From a bacterium (lineage in GTDB: Bacteria > Bacillota > Clostridia > Oscillospirales > Oscillospiraceae): DNA of 44,930 bases. Under the pieces are notes generated by a model. The model searched no databases and was not told the DNA's origin. It saw nothing but the letters and a program-made list of their open reading frames with translations. Position 1 is the stretch's first letter. The number at the start of each line of letters is the position of its first letter. The translations under genes and the position numbers were made by a program. This document shows, in pieces, positions 1 to 7,970 of this stretch. The stretch is taken from assembly GCA_029009095.1 (NCBI GenBank), contig JAQXJT010000042.1, forward strand, positions 1 through 44,930, read 5' to 3'.

Positions 1-1058
1 TGCCTTCCGATGAGATTCTCAGCGAGGAAAATGCACACTTCTTTGCTACCGAAGACCAGCCTGTAGGTGGTTGGGCTGAAAATGTTGAATACTACTATGA
101 AAATTCCGTCTGGACTTTGATTTGTGACAACATTTCCGGAAAAGACTGGATGCACGGGTTGCTTGATGAAGAGCCATTAACCGTTGATGCCGCTGTAGAA
201 TTTGCCAAAGAAAGCAAATACAGTTTGAGATTTACTGCTGAATACACCGAAGACGGCTGGATTCGGAATGATTCCTATGACAATGAGATTATCAATGAAA
301 AGCTCTTGGCAAACGGCTACTTTGAAGCCGCAACCTACCGCGGCTATAATATGCACTCCGAGCTCGGCAAGAGTACAGAAGCTCTTGAATACTTGAAGCG
401 TGTATATGAAGCCGGCGGTGACAGTAGCTTTGAGATAGGCCACATTTATCACGATCTCGGTAATCTTGAGCAGGCTATCACATGGATGGAAGAGGCCGCA
501 AAGGCCGGTCATGCTAACGGTGCAGTCAATGTTGGCGTTTATTATACGGAAAAAGCGGACACCGCAAAGGCAATAGAATGGTTCCAGAAGGCTTATGAGA
601 TGGGTGCATCTGTCGGTGCATTGTATGCAGGTTATGCCTATGAAGACCGCGGCGATTTTGATCATACCGTTGAATGGCTTGAGAAAGCCTATGAGGCCGG
701 AAATGTGAATGGTGCTTTGTATCTGGGAGTTATCTTCGATAAGGGATTTAACTGCGAAGTCGATTACGAAAAGGCATTCGATTGGTTTATGAAGGCTGCC
801 GACATGGGCGACGCATACGCCGCAAATCATATCGGTGCATACTACAATGAAGGGTGCTATGTTGAAAAGGACACCGCAAAGGCAAATGAATGGTACCAGA
901 AGGCATTCGATGGGTTTATGAAGGCTGCCGATATGGGCAACGCAGCCGCCGCACATAATATCGGTGTATACTACAATATAGGGCGCTATGTTGAAAAGGA
1001 CACCGCAAAGGCAAATGAATGGTTCCATAAGGCCGAAGATATGGGTTACACGGGCTGA
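1..1058 (+). CDS. Sel1/TPR-like repeat protein, 5' end missing
   Basis: The reading frame is open from base 3 to the TGA at 1056-1058, so the gene starts left of the window. The first ATG/TTG-like codon (TTG at 117) is internal, because the same frame codes plausible acidic protein upstream of it. The visible protein is a run of about 36-residue helical repeats with the Sel1 pattern (A..G...A...LG..Y....D..KA.EWF.KA). The last two units carry the typical KAADMG and YVEKDTAKANEW segments. Such proteins are protein-protein scaffolds; no enzymatic residues or signal peptide can be judged without the N-terminus. The last 86 residues contain a near-perfect tandem copy of 43 residues (bases 771-899 and 900-1028). 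Base composition is visibly more AT-rich than the genes that follow, which suggests separate origin. Family call is fairly sure; biological role unknown. Confidence 0.8.
   Translation, partial: PSDEILSEENAHFFATEDQPVGGWAENVEYYYENSVWTLICDNISGKDWMHGLLDEEPLTVDAAVEFAKESKYSLRFTAEYTEDGWIRNDSYDNEIINEKLLANGYFEAATYRGYNMHSELGKSTEALEYLKRVYEAGGDSSFEIGHIYHDLGNLEQAITWMEEAAKAGHANGAVNVGVYYTEKADTAKAIEWFQKAYEMGASVGALYAGYAYEDRGDFDHTVEWLEKAYEAGNVNGALYLGVIFDKGFNCEVDYEKAFDWFMKAADMGDAYAANHIGAYYNEGCYVEKDTAKANEWYQKAFDGFMKAADMGNAAAAHNIGVYYNIGRYVEKDTAKANEWFHKAEDMGYTG
771..1028 (+). repeat. 129-bp tandem duplication inside the Sel1 gene
   Basis: Two adjacent copies, 771-899 and 900-1028, both begin AAGGCATTCGAT and end near GCAAATGAATGG. 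They differ by scattered substitutions only. The unit is 43 codons, so the frame is kept and one Sel1 repeat was added. Confidence 0.8.
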
Positions 1059-1063
1059 GGCCG

Positions 1064-1101
1064 AGCGCCGAATTCTTCATAGAGTTCGGCGCTTGCTTTT
1101 T
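1064..1101 (+). terminator. Intrinsic terminator of the Sel1 gene
   Basis: The arms AGCGCCGAA (1064-1072) and TTCGGCGCT (1085-1093) pair perfectly and are followed by a T run at 1097-1101. It lies 5 bases after the stop codon. Confidence 0.8.
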
Positions 1102-1137
1102 GTGAGCAGTGAACTGCCCCCCTCCCTAAACGCCATT

Positions 1138-1186
1138 CTGCGGAAAACTGCTATAATACATCCAAGCCAATGGATATTATCCGCAG
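1138..1186. repeat. Long imperfect hairpin of unknown role
   Basis: The outer arms CTGCGGA (1138-1144) and TCCGCAG (1180-1186) pair perfectly. An inner stem pairs TAATaCATCC with GGATaTTA around an AAGCCAAT loop. There is no T run, so it is not a standard terminator. Confidence 0.35.
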
Positions 1187-1251
1187 GGAATAATAACGCA
1201 CATTTCTAAATGTTTCATTATTGTTCGTAAATAGCTAATAAGCAAAGAAAA

Positions 1252-1302
1252 CAAGCCCGAAAGATTGCGTAAATGTTCGCATTTCTTCGGGCTTGATTTT
1301 TT
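1252..1302 (+). terminator. Terminator-like hairpin with nested stem
   Basis: CAAGCCCGAA pairs with TTCGGGCTTG, with a smaller TGCG/CGCA stem in the loop. A T-rich tail follows at 1297-1302. It is about 190 bp beyond the terminator of the Sel1 gene, so it may end an unseen transcript. Confidence 0.55.
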
Positions 1303-1323
1303 GACCGTACTAGAAAGGAGACC

Positions 1324-1377
1324 ATGCATTTTGCGCTTGCGGTAGTTCCAGCGCTTTCATTCAGGAGCCTGTTCTGA
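1324..1377 (+). CDS. Possible 17-residue peptide
   Basis: ATG at 1324 is preceded by AAAGGAG (1314-1320) at close spacing. The ORF codes MHFALAVVPALSFRSLF and ends TGA at 1375. The peptide is hydrophobic. It could be a leader or small membrane peptide, or a chance ORF in a degraded element. There is no family evidence. Confidence 0.2.
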   Translation: MHFALAVVPALSFRSLF

Positions 1378-1413
1378 GCAGCCGGCAGAGCTTTTCCATT
1401 TCGCTCCCGCCAG

Positions 1414-1474
1414 TTTAATTTAGCCTTGACTAAATGAAATACCTGCCATATAATTAAGAGCATACTAAATTAAA
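1414..1474 (+). promoter_or_regulatory. Promoter and operator of the arsR-chr operon
   Basis: TTGACT (1426-1431), a 17-bp spacer and TATAAT (1449-1454) form a near-consensus promoter. The -35 box sits inside a palindrome, ATTTAG-N6-CTAAAT (1418-1435). A wider inverted repeat, TTTAATTTAG (1414-1423) and CTAAATTAAA (1465-1474), frames the whole promoter. This layout fits autorepression by the ArsR-type protein encoded immediately downstream. Confidence 0.7.
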
Positions 1475-1487
1475 GGAGGAGAGAGCT

Positions 1488-1817
1488 GTGGAGCTGGAGC
1501 GGCTGCTGAAGGCGTTGGGGGAGCCCATGCGCCTGAAAATATTCCAATGCCTCCTGGAGCGGAAGCACTGTGTCCGCTCGCTGTCAAGAAAGCTGGGCGT
1601 GTCGGAATCGGCCATCTCCCAGCACATGCGGGTGCTGAAAGAGGCGGGACTGGTCTACGGAGAGAAATATGGCTACCACACCCACTATCTGCCGAGGCAG
1701 GAGGCGGTGGTCTTTCTCGCGGAGCAGTTTTGCGGTATGGAGAGCAGATCCGCGGCGCTGGACAGGGAGAGGACTGTGTGCCAATGCGAGTTTCGGAAGG
1801 AGGGGAACAACCTATGA
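1488..1817 (+). CDS. ArsR-family winged-helix regulator
   Basis: A 109-aa DNA-binding repressor of the ArsR/SmtB type. Residues 1-75 form the winged helix: an LGEPMRLKIFQCLL opening helix, then the recognition region SRKLGVSESAISQHMRVLKEAGLV, then the wing around YGEKYGYHTHY. The start is GTG at 1488, set by AAAGGAGG at 1472-1479. The classical ELCVCDL metal site of ArsR is reduced to a single Cys (HCV, near residue 25), but the C-terminus carries CQC (residues 99-101), a possible metal or redox sensing pair. The stop overlaps the start of the chromate transporter gene, so the two are translationally coupled. It most likely represses its own operon through the palindromes at 1414-1474. The inducer is not shown by the sequence. 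Confidence 0.85.
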   Translation: MELERLLKALGEPMRLKIFQCLLERKHCVRSLSRKLGVSESAISQHMRVLKEAGLVYGEKYGYHTHYLPRQEAVVFLAEQFCGMESRSAALDRERTVCQCEFRKEGNNL

Positions 1818-2392
1818 ACATTTTGCTGGATCTGTTCCTGACCTTCGCCCGGATCGGGCTGTTCACCTTTGGCGGCGGCTATGCGATGATCGCCATGATC
1901 GAAAACAGCTGTGTGGAAGGGAAAAAGTGGATCTCCCATGACGAGATGATGAACATAACCGTGATCGCCGAGTCTACCCCGGGCCCCATTGCCATCAACT
2001 GCGCGACCTTCACCGGGTATAAGAGGGCCGGGTTTCCGGGGGCTCTTGCCGCTACGCTGGGGTTGATTGTTCCATCGTTCGCGGTCATATATCTGATTGC
2101 GCTGTTCCTGGACAACTTCCTGGAACTGACGCTTTTGGCAAACGCGCTGCGGGGCATCCGGATCGCCGTGGGCATCCTCATTCTGGACGCGGCCGCCACC
2201 ATGATCCGGAAGATGAAGCGGAAGGCATTGCCGCGCGGCATCATGCTCTGCTCCTGCGCGGCGATGCTGCTCATCAATATTTTCGCATGGAATTTTTCCA
2301 CCATCAGCCTGATGCTCCTGTCCGCCGCGGTCAGTCTGGCGGCGTTTGCGGTGCAGGGCGCGCCGGAGGGGAAAGGGGGAGATGGCAGATGA
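1814..2392 (+). CDS. chrA: Chromate transporter, first half (CHR family)
   Basis: A 192-aa membrane protein of the short-chain CHR family, in which two half-size proteins replace one long ChrA. The FTFGGGYAMI segment near residue 16 and the ESTPGPIAIN motif near residue 54 are signatures of the family. About five or six hydrophobic segments follow. ATG at 1814 overlaps the arsR stop by 4 bases. The partner gene begins inside this gene's stop (ATGA at 2389), so the halves are made together and probably form a heterodimer. CHR proteins export chromate or related oxyanions. Substrate here is by family only, and sulfate-like or other anions are possible. The ArsR neighbour suggests expression is induced by a toxic ion or oxidant. 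Confidence 0.88.
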   Translation: MNILLDLFLTFARIGLFTFGGGYAMIAMIENSCVEGKKWISHDEMMNITVIAESTPGPIAINCATFTGYKRAGFPGALAATLGLIVPSFAVIYLIALFLDNFLELTLLANALRGIRIAVGILILDAAATMIRKMKRKALPRGIMLCSCAAMLLINIFAWNFSTISLMLLSAAVSLAAFAVQGAPEGKGGDGR

Positions 2393-2952
2393 CATATCTC
2401 GAACTGTTTCTCGGTTTCTTTAAAGTCGGGTGCTTTGCCTTTGGCGGCGCCTACGGGGCGATCCCGCTGATCCGGGATGTGGTTTTGTCCTACGGCTGGC
2501 TCAGTGACGAAACGCTGACATATATGATCGCTGTCAGCGAGAGCACGCCCGGGCCGATTATGGTCAATCTGGCGACCTATGTGGGCTGTGATCAGGCGGG
2601 CTTTGGGGGCGCTGCCGTCGCCACACTGGCAGTGGTTCTGCCGTCCTTCGTCGTGATCCTGCTGGTAACGGCTCTGCTGCATAATGTGCTGAAAAACCCG
2701 TATGTTCAGGCTGTGCTGAGGGGCATGAAGCCCTGCGTGACGGGCATCGTGCTGGCGACCGGGCTTTCCATGGTGCTGAAAAACACCATTGGCTCCGTCC
2801 TTGCGCCCCGCGCCGATCTGCGGGCTGTCCTGATCACGGTTTTGCTGCTGGCGGCCATGCTCGTCTACCCGCGTCTTGCGAAGAAGAAGCTCTCGCCTGT
2901 TTGGCTCATCATTCTCTCGGCGTGCCTGGGCGCAGGCATTTATGCCATATAG
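2389..2952 (+). CDS. chrA: Chromate transporter, second half (CHR family)
   Basis: A 187-aa partner of the preceding protein. It repeats the same signature in the same places: FAFGGAYGAIPLI near residue 15 and ESTPGPIMVNLATYVG near residue 52. Several hydrophobic helices follow (for example LAVVLPSFVVILLVTALL). The ATG overlaps the upstream stop as ATGA. The pair resembles the inverted-topology halves of a long ChrA, which is known for short CHR proteins; the topology itself is inferred, not seen. A strong terminator follows at 2975, so the operon is arsR-chr-chr. Confidence 0.88.
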   Translation: MTYLELFLGFFKVGCFAFGGAYGAIPLIRDVVLSYGWLSDETLTYMIAVSESTPGPIMVNLATYVGCDQAGFGGAAVATLAVVLPSFVVILLVTALLHNVLKNPYVQAVLRGMKPCVTGIVLATGLSMVLKNTIGSVLAPRADLRAVLITVLLLAAMLVYPRLAKKKLSPVWLIILSACLGAGIYAI

Positions 2953-2974
2953 TACCGGACAGCACCGGAAAAGT

Positions 2975-3015
2975 GCCCCCGGCTGTGGGCTGTGACCCAT
3001 GGCCGGGGGCGTTTT
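2975..3015 (+). terminator. Terminator of the arsR-chr operon
   Basis: GCCCCCGGC (2975-2983) pairs with GCCGGGGGC (3002-3010), followed by GTTTT. Confidence 0.75.
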
Positions 3016-3128
3016 GGCTCTCCGGAGCTGGCTTTCTTAATACGGAATTAATGTCGGAGCTTTTACGCTAATGCCCATTTCATGCCCGGTGCGGGACAAT
3101 GGAGGCGGAGAAAGGGGAGATGCGTACC

Positions 3129-4457
3129 ATGAGCGGCGCTGTAAAGCGGCTCTCGTCCTCGCAAATGATTATTCTGGGCTTTGCCGCCGCGATCATGGCG
3201 GGCAGCCTGCTGCTTATGCTGCCTTTCGCCACCCGGGATGGGCACGGCGCGGCGTTTCAGGACACGCTGTTCACCGCCGCCTCCGCGGTCTGCGTGACCG
3301 GGTTGGTGGTGCGGGACACGGCCACCTACTGGAGCGGATTTGGCCAGGCGGTGATCCTGCTGCTCATTCAAATCGGCGGAATGGGCGTGGTGACGGTGGC
3401 GGTGGCCATCGCCGCGGCCTCAGGGAAAAAGATCGGCATCAGACAGCGCAGCATCATGCAGGAAGCTATCTCCGCCCACCAGGTCGGGGGCATCGTCCGC
3501 CTGACCGGGTTCATCATCCGCATGACGGTGTTGTTTGAGGGGCTGGGCGCGGCGCTGCTGGCTCCGGTGTTCTGCCGGGAGTTTGGATTTTGGAAAGGAC
3601 TCTGGTACGCGGCCTTTCACTCGGTGTCGGCCTTCTGCAACGCGGGGTTTGACCTGATGGGCGTACGCGGGCCTTTTTCCTCCCTGACGGTTTTTTCATC
3701 CCATTCGCTGGTGAACCCAGTCATCATGGCGCTGATCCTCATCGGCGGCATCGGCTTTACCACATGGGACGATCTGCGGAACAACGGCATTCGGTTTCAC
3801 AAATACCGGATGCAGACCAAGGTGGTGCTGGTGACCACGGTGCTGCTGCTGGTGCTTCCGGCGGCGTATTTCTTCTTCTTTGAATTTTCCGCCGCGCCGC
3901 TGTCGGAGCGGGTCTGGCAGTCTCTTTTCCAGTCCGTCACGCCCCGCACCGCCGGATTCAACACGGCCGATTTGACCCGGCTCAGCGAGTGCGGTCTGGC
4001 GCTCATCATCATGCTGATGCTCATCGGGGGCTCGCCCGGCTCCACCGCCGGAGGCATGAAGACTACGACCTTCGCGGTGCTGCTCTCTACGGCGATGTCG
4101 GTGTTTCACCGGCGGGGGGACACCCGTTTCTTCTCCCGGCGTGTCCCCGAGGAGACGGTGCGCTGCGCGGCCACCCTGTTGACCATGTATCTCACGCTCT
4201 TTCTGGGCGGCGGGCTGGTCATCAGCCGCCTGGAGGGGCTTCCGCTGCTCGCGTGCCTCTTTGAGACGGCGTCCGCCATCGGCACCGTGGGGCTGACGCT
4301 GGGCATCACCCCGGAACTGGGGACGGCGTCGAGGATGATCCTGATTTTCCTGATGTACACCGGCAGAGCGGGCGGGCTGACGCTGGCCTTCTCCGCGGTA
4401 TCCGGCAGCCCAGGGCACGGGGCCAGACTGCCCCAGGAAAAGCTCACTGTGGGATAA
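3129..4457 (+). CDS. trkH: TrkH/KtrB-type potassium channel subunit
   Basis: A 442-aa membrane protein that forms the K+ (or Na+) translocating pore of a Trk/Ktr system. Four M1-P-M2 units are visible. Their filter segments read TAASAVCVTGL, HSVSAFCNAGF, SVTPRTAGFN and ETASAIGTVGL, with one Gly per filter as in this superfamily. MLIGGSPGSTAGGMKT, the hallmark after the third filter, is present. The start chosen is ATG 3129, which lies 9 bases after GGGGAG (3114-3119). ATG codons at 3120 and 3099 are in frame, but 3120 is too close to that site. The cytoplasmic gating subunit TrkA begins 13 bases after the stop, and KdpD/KdpE follow, which suggests control of this uptake system by the K+ sensor pair. 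Confidence 0.92.
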   Translation: MSGAVKRLSSSQMIILGFAAAIMAGSLLLMLPFATRDGHGAAFQDTLFTAASAVCVTGLVVRDTATYWSGFGQAVILLLIQIGGMGVVTVAVAIAAASGKKIGIRQRSIMQEAISAHQVGGIVRLTGFIIRMTVLFEGLGAALLAPVFCREFGFWKGLWYAAFHSVSAFCNAGFDLMGVRGPFSSLTVFSSHSLVNPVIMALILIGGIGFTTWDDLRNNGIRFHKYRMQTKVVLVTTVLLLVLPAAYFFFFEFSAAPLSERVWQSLFQSVTPRTAGFNTADLTRLSECGLALIIMLMLIGGSPGSTAGGMKTTTFAVLLSTAMSVFHRRGDTRFFSRRVPEETVRCAATLLTMYLTLFLGGGLVISRLEGLPLLACLFETASAIGTVGLTLGITPELGTASRMILIFLMYTGRAGGLTLAFSAVSGSPGHGARLPQEKLTVG

Positions 4458-4470
4458 GGAGGACTACGGT

Positions 4471-5121
4471 ATGAAATCCATTTTACTGATCGGACTGGGC
4501 CGTTTCGGCCGGCATATCGCCATGAAACTGAACGATCTGAATCATCAGGTCATGGCGGTGGACAGCAACGAGGAGCGGGTAAACGCGGTGCTGGGGTATG
4601 TGACCAGCGCCCTGATCGGCGACAGCACCAGCGAGGAGTTTCTCTCCTCCCTGGGCGTCGGCAATTTTGACGCCTGTATTGTGGCCATCGGCGATGATTT
4701 CCAGAGCTCGCTGGAAACCACCTCGCTGCTCAAGGAGCTGGGCGCGGGGAAGGTGATCGCCCGGGCCTCCACCGGGGTGCAGGAAAAGTTCCTGCTGCGC
4801 AACGGCGCGGACGAGGTGGTCTACCCTGAGAAGCAGCTGGCCGCCTGGACGGCCATCCGCTGCACCTCCGAGCACATCCTCGACTACATAGAGCTGGACG
4901 CCACGCACTCCATCTTTGAGCTTTCCATCCCCGAGGAATGGAACGGCAAGACGATACTGCAACTGGACATCCGGAAAAAATACGGGGTGAACATTCTCGG
5001 CGTCCGGGAAAACGGCGTATTGAATATGAACATCACCCCGGATATGACCATGAACAAAGGGAAATCTCTGCTGGTACTGGGCAACGAGAGATCCGTGCAG
5101 AAGTGCTTCCGCATCGGGTAA
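4471..5121 (+). CDS. trkA: TrkA/KtrA potassium uptake regulatory subunit
   Basis: A 216-aa cytoplasmic RCK protein that gates the TrkH pore. Residues 1-120 are the RCK_N Rossmann domain. Its nucleotide-binding loop is ILLIGLGRFGRHIA, with an acidic residue (VDSNEERV) closing the second strand. Residues from about 135 on form the RCK_C domain (ELSIPEEWNGKTILQLDIRKKYGVNILGVRENG). The length is that of single-unit KtrA-like proteins rather than the duplicated TrkA of Proteobacteria. The start at 4471 follows AAGGAGG. It is in an operon with trkH (13-bp gap). Nucleotide ligand (NAD(H) or ATP/ADP) cannot be decided from sequence. Confidence 0.93.
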   Translation: MKSILLIGLGRFGRHIAMKLNDLNHQVMAVDSNEERVNAVLGYVTSALIGDSTSEEFLSSLGVGNFDACIVAIGDDFQSSLETTSLLKELGAGKVIARASTGVQEKFLLRNGADEVVYPEKQLAAWTAIRCTSEHILDYIELDATHSIFELSIPEEWNGKTILQLDIRKKYGVNILGVRENGVLNMNITPDMTMNKGKSLLVLGNERSVQKCFRIG

Positions 5122-5152
5122 AACCCCGGAACGCGGCATAGAAGGTGATTTT

Positions 5153-5335
5153 ATGGGAGAATGGTGTTTGATCCCGCTGATGGCGGCAGTGTTTGTCTAT
5201 GGCTATGTTCTCATGGGCAAGGTCGACGCCTTTATGGAGCGACAGCAAAAGCGGGAGGAACATGCTGAGAGCGGGGACGAGGGGGAGCGCGCCCACATTC
5301 CCGGTGGAAATCAGGAAGAGAATGTGGTAAAATAG
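5153..5335 (+). CDS. 60-aa membrane peptide in the trk-kdp operon
   Basis: The N-terminal segment LIPLMAAVFVYGYVLMGKV (residues 6-24) is one transmembrane helix. The rest is a highly charged, Glu-rich cytoplasmic tail (MERQQKREEHAESGDEGE). A ribosome site, GAAGGTGA, lies 5-8 bases before ATG 5153. It sits 31 bp after trkA and 22 bp before kdpD, in the same orientation, so it is co-transcribed with both. I do not recognise the family. Its position suggests an accessory subunit of the transporter or a link between transporter and sensor, comparable in size only to KdpF. That role is inference. Confidence 0.65.
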   Translation: MGEWCLIPLMAAVFVYGYVLMGKVDAFMERQQKREEHAESGDEGERAHIPGGNQEENVVK

Positions 5336-5357
5336 AGCGCAGAAGGGAGGCGGGCCG

Positions 5358-7970
5358 ATGTACGCAGGGAAGAAAGGGCAGCTGAAGATCTTTTTCGGCT
5401 ACACGGAGAACATCGGCAAGACTCGGGCCATGCTGAAAGCGGCTCAGGACGCCAGCGCGCACGGGATGCGCGTGCTGATCGGTACCGTGGCGTCCCACGC
5501 CGGCGAGGAGCTGCGCTCCCTCATGGAGGGGATGGAGACGCTGCCGCCCGCGATGACGGGGGGAGAGCCGTCCTTTGATCTGGACGGGGCGCTGCAAAGA
5601 GCGCCGGATCTCATTGTGATGGATGAGCTGGCCCACTCCAACAACCCCGCCTGCCGCCACAAAAAACGCTATCAGGACGTGAGCGAGCTGCTGAGCGCCG
5701 GAATTCATGTCTACACCACTGTCAACGTCTCCAACATTGAGAGTCTCCACGACACTGTGGCGGCTATCACCGGCGACACCACCTGGGAGCGGATCCCGGA
5801 CTCGGTCTTTGACCGGGCCGATCAGGTGGAGCTGATCGATGTGGAGCCCCAGGAACTGCTGCAGCGCGTGGGGGAGAGCGGAACATCCCTCACCGTGGAG
5901 CGACTGGCCGCGCTGCGGGAGATCGCGCTGCGGCGCTGCGCGGACCGGGTCAGGCGTCTCTCGGACGCGGCCCGGGAGGGGAACACCTTCCGCACCGACG
6001 AGCACATCCTTGCCTGTCTATCCTCCGCGCCGTCCAACGGGCGGATCATCCGCACCGCCGCCCGGATGGCGAGGGCGTTCAACAGCCGCTTCACCGCCCT
6101 CTTCATCGAGACGCCGGACTTCGCCGCTGCCTCCCCGGAGGACAAGGCGAGACTACAGGAGCACCGGAAGCTGGCGGAGGAGCTGGGAGCGGCCATCGAG
6201 ACCGTGTACGGGGAGGACGTGCCCTACCAGATCGCCGAGTTCGCCCGATTGTCCGGGGTGACGAAGATCGTGCTGGGTCGGAGCTCCCTGAGCCGCCGCT
6301 ACTTCTGGAGCAAACCGGCGCTGACCGAGCAGCTCGTGGCATATGCGCCGGAAATGGATGTGCACATCATCCCCGACAGGGGCGCGGATGTGAAATACCG
6401 GCCCAGGAAAGTGAGAAAGTACGACGGGCGGGAGATCTTCCGCAATGCGGCCAAGAGCGCGGGCATTCTCGCCGGGGCCACGCTGCTGAGCCTGCTCTTT
6501 TACCATCTTCGCTTTACCGACTCCAACATCATCATGGTGTACATCCTCGGGGTGCTGCTGACCTCTGTGGCCACCTCCGGGCGGCTCTACAGCCTGGTCT
6601 CCTCAGTGAGCAGCGTGATGATCTTCAACTATCTGTTCACGGAGCCGCGCTTTTCCCTGAGCGCTTACGGGATCGGCTACCCGGTGACGTTTCTCGTCAT
6701 GTTCCTCACCGCCTATATCACCGGTACCTTTGCCCAGCGGTATAAGGAGCAGGCCGGGCAGTCGGCCAAGACCGCCTACCGCACCAAGGTGCTCTTTGAC
6801 ACCGATCAGCTGATCTCCAAAGCGAAAACCGGGGACGAGATCCTGCAGGCGGCGGGGGAGCAGATCATGAAGCTGCTCCGCAGAAACATCGTGGTATTTG
6901 GAAACGACGGCGGAAAACTCACCGAGCCGAAGCTGTACAGTTTCGACAAGAGCGCCCCGGCCTGTTTCGAGCGGGACACGGAGATCCCCACGGCTCAGTG
7001 GGCGCTGGAGAATAACCACTCCGCCGGAGCCAACACGGACACCATGTCCGACGCCCGGTACTTCTATCTGGACATCCGCGTCAACGACCGGGTTTACGGA
7101 GTGGTGGGCATTGAGGCAAAGGACGCGCCGCTGGAAGCATCGGAGCACGGGATGCTGCTCTCCATTCTGGGCAGCGTGGCGCTGGCCATGGAGAATGACA
7201 AAAACGCCCGGGAAAAGGAGGCCGCGGCCATCCTGGCGGAGAGCGAGCAGCTGCGCGCCAACCTCCTGCGCACCATCTCCCACGAGCTGCGCACGCCGCT
7301 GACCAGCATCTCCGGCAACGCCAGCAATCTCCTGCAAAACGCCGACAGTTTTGACAGAGAGACCCGGCAGCAGATCTACGCGGATATTTACGACGACGCC
7401 CTCTGGCTCATCAATCTGGTGGAGAATTTGCTGTACGCCACCCGCATCGAGGACGGGAGGATGACGCTGTCCACCGCCCCGGAGCTGGTGAGCGAGATCA
7501 TCGGGGAGGCCATGCAGCATGTCTCCCGCCGCGCCTCCGAGCACCATGTGTCTGTAAACTGCCGGGACGAGCTGCTGCTGGTGCGCTCCGACGCCCGGCT
7601 GATGGTGCAGGTCCTCATCAACCTCGTGGACAACGCCATCCAGTACACACCCGCCGGTTCTGACATCACCGTCTCGGCGGAGCGGCAGGGAGATATGGCG
7701 GTGATCTCCGTGGCGGACACAGGGAACGGGATCCCCGACGGGGAGAAAAAGAAGGTCTTTGACAAATTCTATTGCGGAAACAATAAGATCGCGGACAACC
7801 GCCGCAGTCTGGGGCTGGGTCTTTTTCTCTGCAAGTCTATTGTGGAGGCCCACGGCGGCAGCATTGCGGTCAAGGACAATCATCCGCAGGGCGCTTTGTT
7901 CAGCGTGGCCCTGCCGTTGGAGGAGGTCTCTCTCTATGAATCAGATTCAGATCCTGGTGGTGGAGGATGA
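5358..7970 (+). CDS. kdpD: KdpD-type sensor histidine kinase
   Basis: An 870-aa membrane sensor kinase with the full KdpD architecture. Residues 1-210 are the KdpD N-terminal domain, with a Walker A-like GYTENIGKT (about 14-22) and a VMDELAHSNNP motif. A universal-stress-like domain follows (about 225-345). Next come four closely spaced transmembrane helices (about 370-480), a GAF-like region, and the kinase core. The phospho-accepting His is residue 642 in SHELRTPLTS; the N box is NLVDNAIQYTP, and the ATP lid boxes are DTGNGIP and LGLGLFLCKS. KdpD proteins respond to low K+, ionic strength and, in Firmicutes, c-di-AMP bound by the USP domain. No kdpFABC genes are nearby; trkH-trkA take their place. 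It overlaps kdpE by 35 bp. Confidence 0.95.
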   Translation: MYAGKKGQLKIFFGYTENIGKTRAMLKAAQDASAHGMRVLIGTVASHAGEELRSLMEGMETLPPAMTGGEPSFDLDGALQRAPDLIVMDELAHSNNPACRHKKRYQDVSELLSAGIHVYTTVNVSNIESLHDTVAAITGDTTWERIPDSVFDRADQVELIDVEPQELLQRVGESGTSLTVERLAALREIALRRCADRVRRLSDAAREGNTFRTDEHILACLSSAPSNGRIIRTAARMARAFNSRFTALFIETPDFAAASPEDKARLQEHRKLAEELGAAIETVYGEDVPYQIAEFARLSGVTKIVLGRSSLSRRYFWSKPALTEQLVAYAPEMDVHIIPDRGADVKYRPRKVRKYDGREIFRNAAKSAGILAGATLLSLLFYHLRFTDSNIIMVYILGVLLTSVATSGRLYSLVSSVSSVMIFNYLFTEPRFSLSAYGIGYPVTFLVMFLTAYITGTFAQRYKEQAGQSAKTAYRTKVLFDTDQLISKAKTGDEILQAAGEQIMKLLRRNIVVFGNDGGKLTEPKLYSFDKSAPACFERDTEIPTAQWALENNHSAGANTDTMSDARYFYLDIRVNDRVYGVVGIEAKDAPLEASEHGMLLSILGSVALAMENDKNAREKEAAAILAESEQLRANLLRTISHELRTPLTSISGNASNLLQNADSFDRETRQQIYADIYDDALWLINLVENLLYATRIEDGRMTLSTAPELVSEIIGEAMQHVSRRASEHHVSVNCRDELLLVRSDARLMVQVLINLVDNAIQYTPAGSDITVSAERQGDMAVISVADTGNGIPDGEKKKVFDKFYCGNNKIADNRRSLGLGLFLCKSIVEAHGGSIAVKDNHPQGALFSVALPLEEVSLYESDSDPGGGG

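Larger units (their letters stand above)
1102..1412. other. Intergenic stretch without a convincing gene
   Basis: This stretch holds an imperfect long hairpin (1138-1186), a terminator-like hairpin (1252-1302) and a 17-codon ORF with a good ribosome site (1324-1377). No longer ORF has both a ribosome site and recognisable composition. Confidence 0.5.

Noticed and set aside
177-1028. 283-codon minus-strand frame
   Set aside because: Shadow of the Sel1 repeats; its apparent repeats only mirror the tandem duplication.
1218-1463. 81-codon minus-strand frame
   Set aside because: No ribosome site, runs through the terminator hairpin and the arsR promoter.
1547-1813. Upstream extension of the first chromate transporter gene
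   Set aside because: The extended frame lies over arsR in another frame; ATG 1814 is coupled to the arsR stop and gives the normal family length.
2953-3128. Possible c-di-AMP (ydaO) riboswitch before trkH
   Set aside because: The gap holds the upstream terminator and about 110 further bases without the conserved ydaO blocks.
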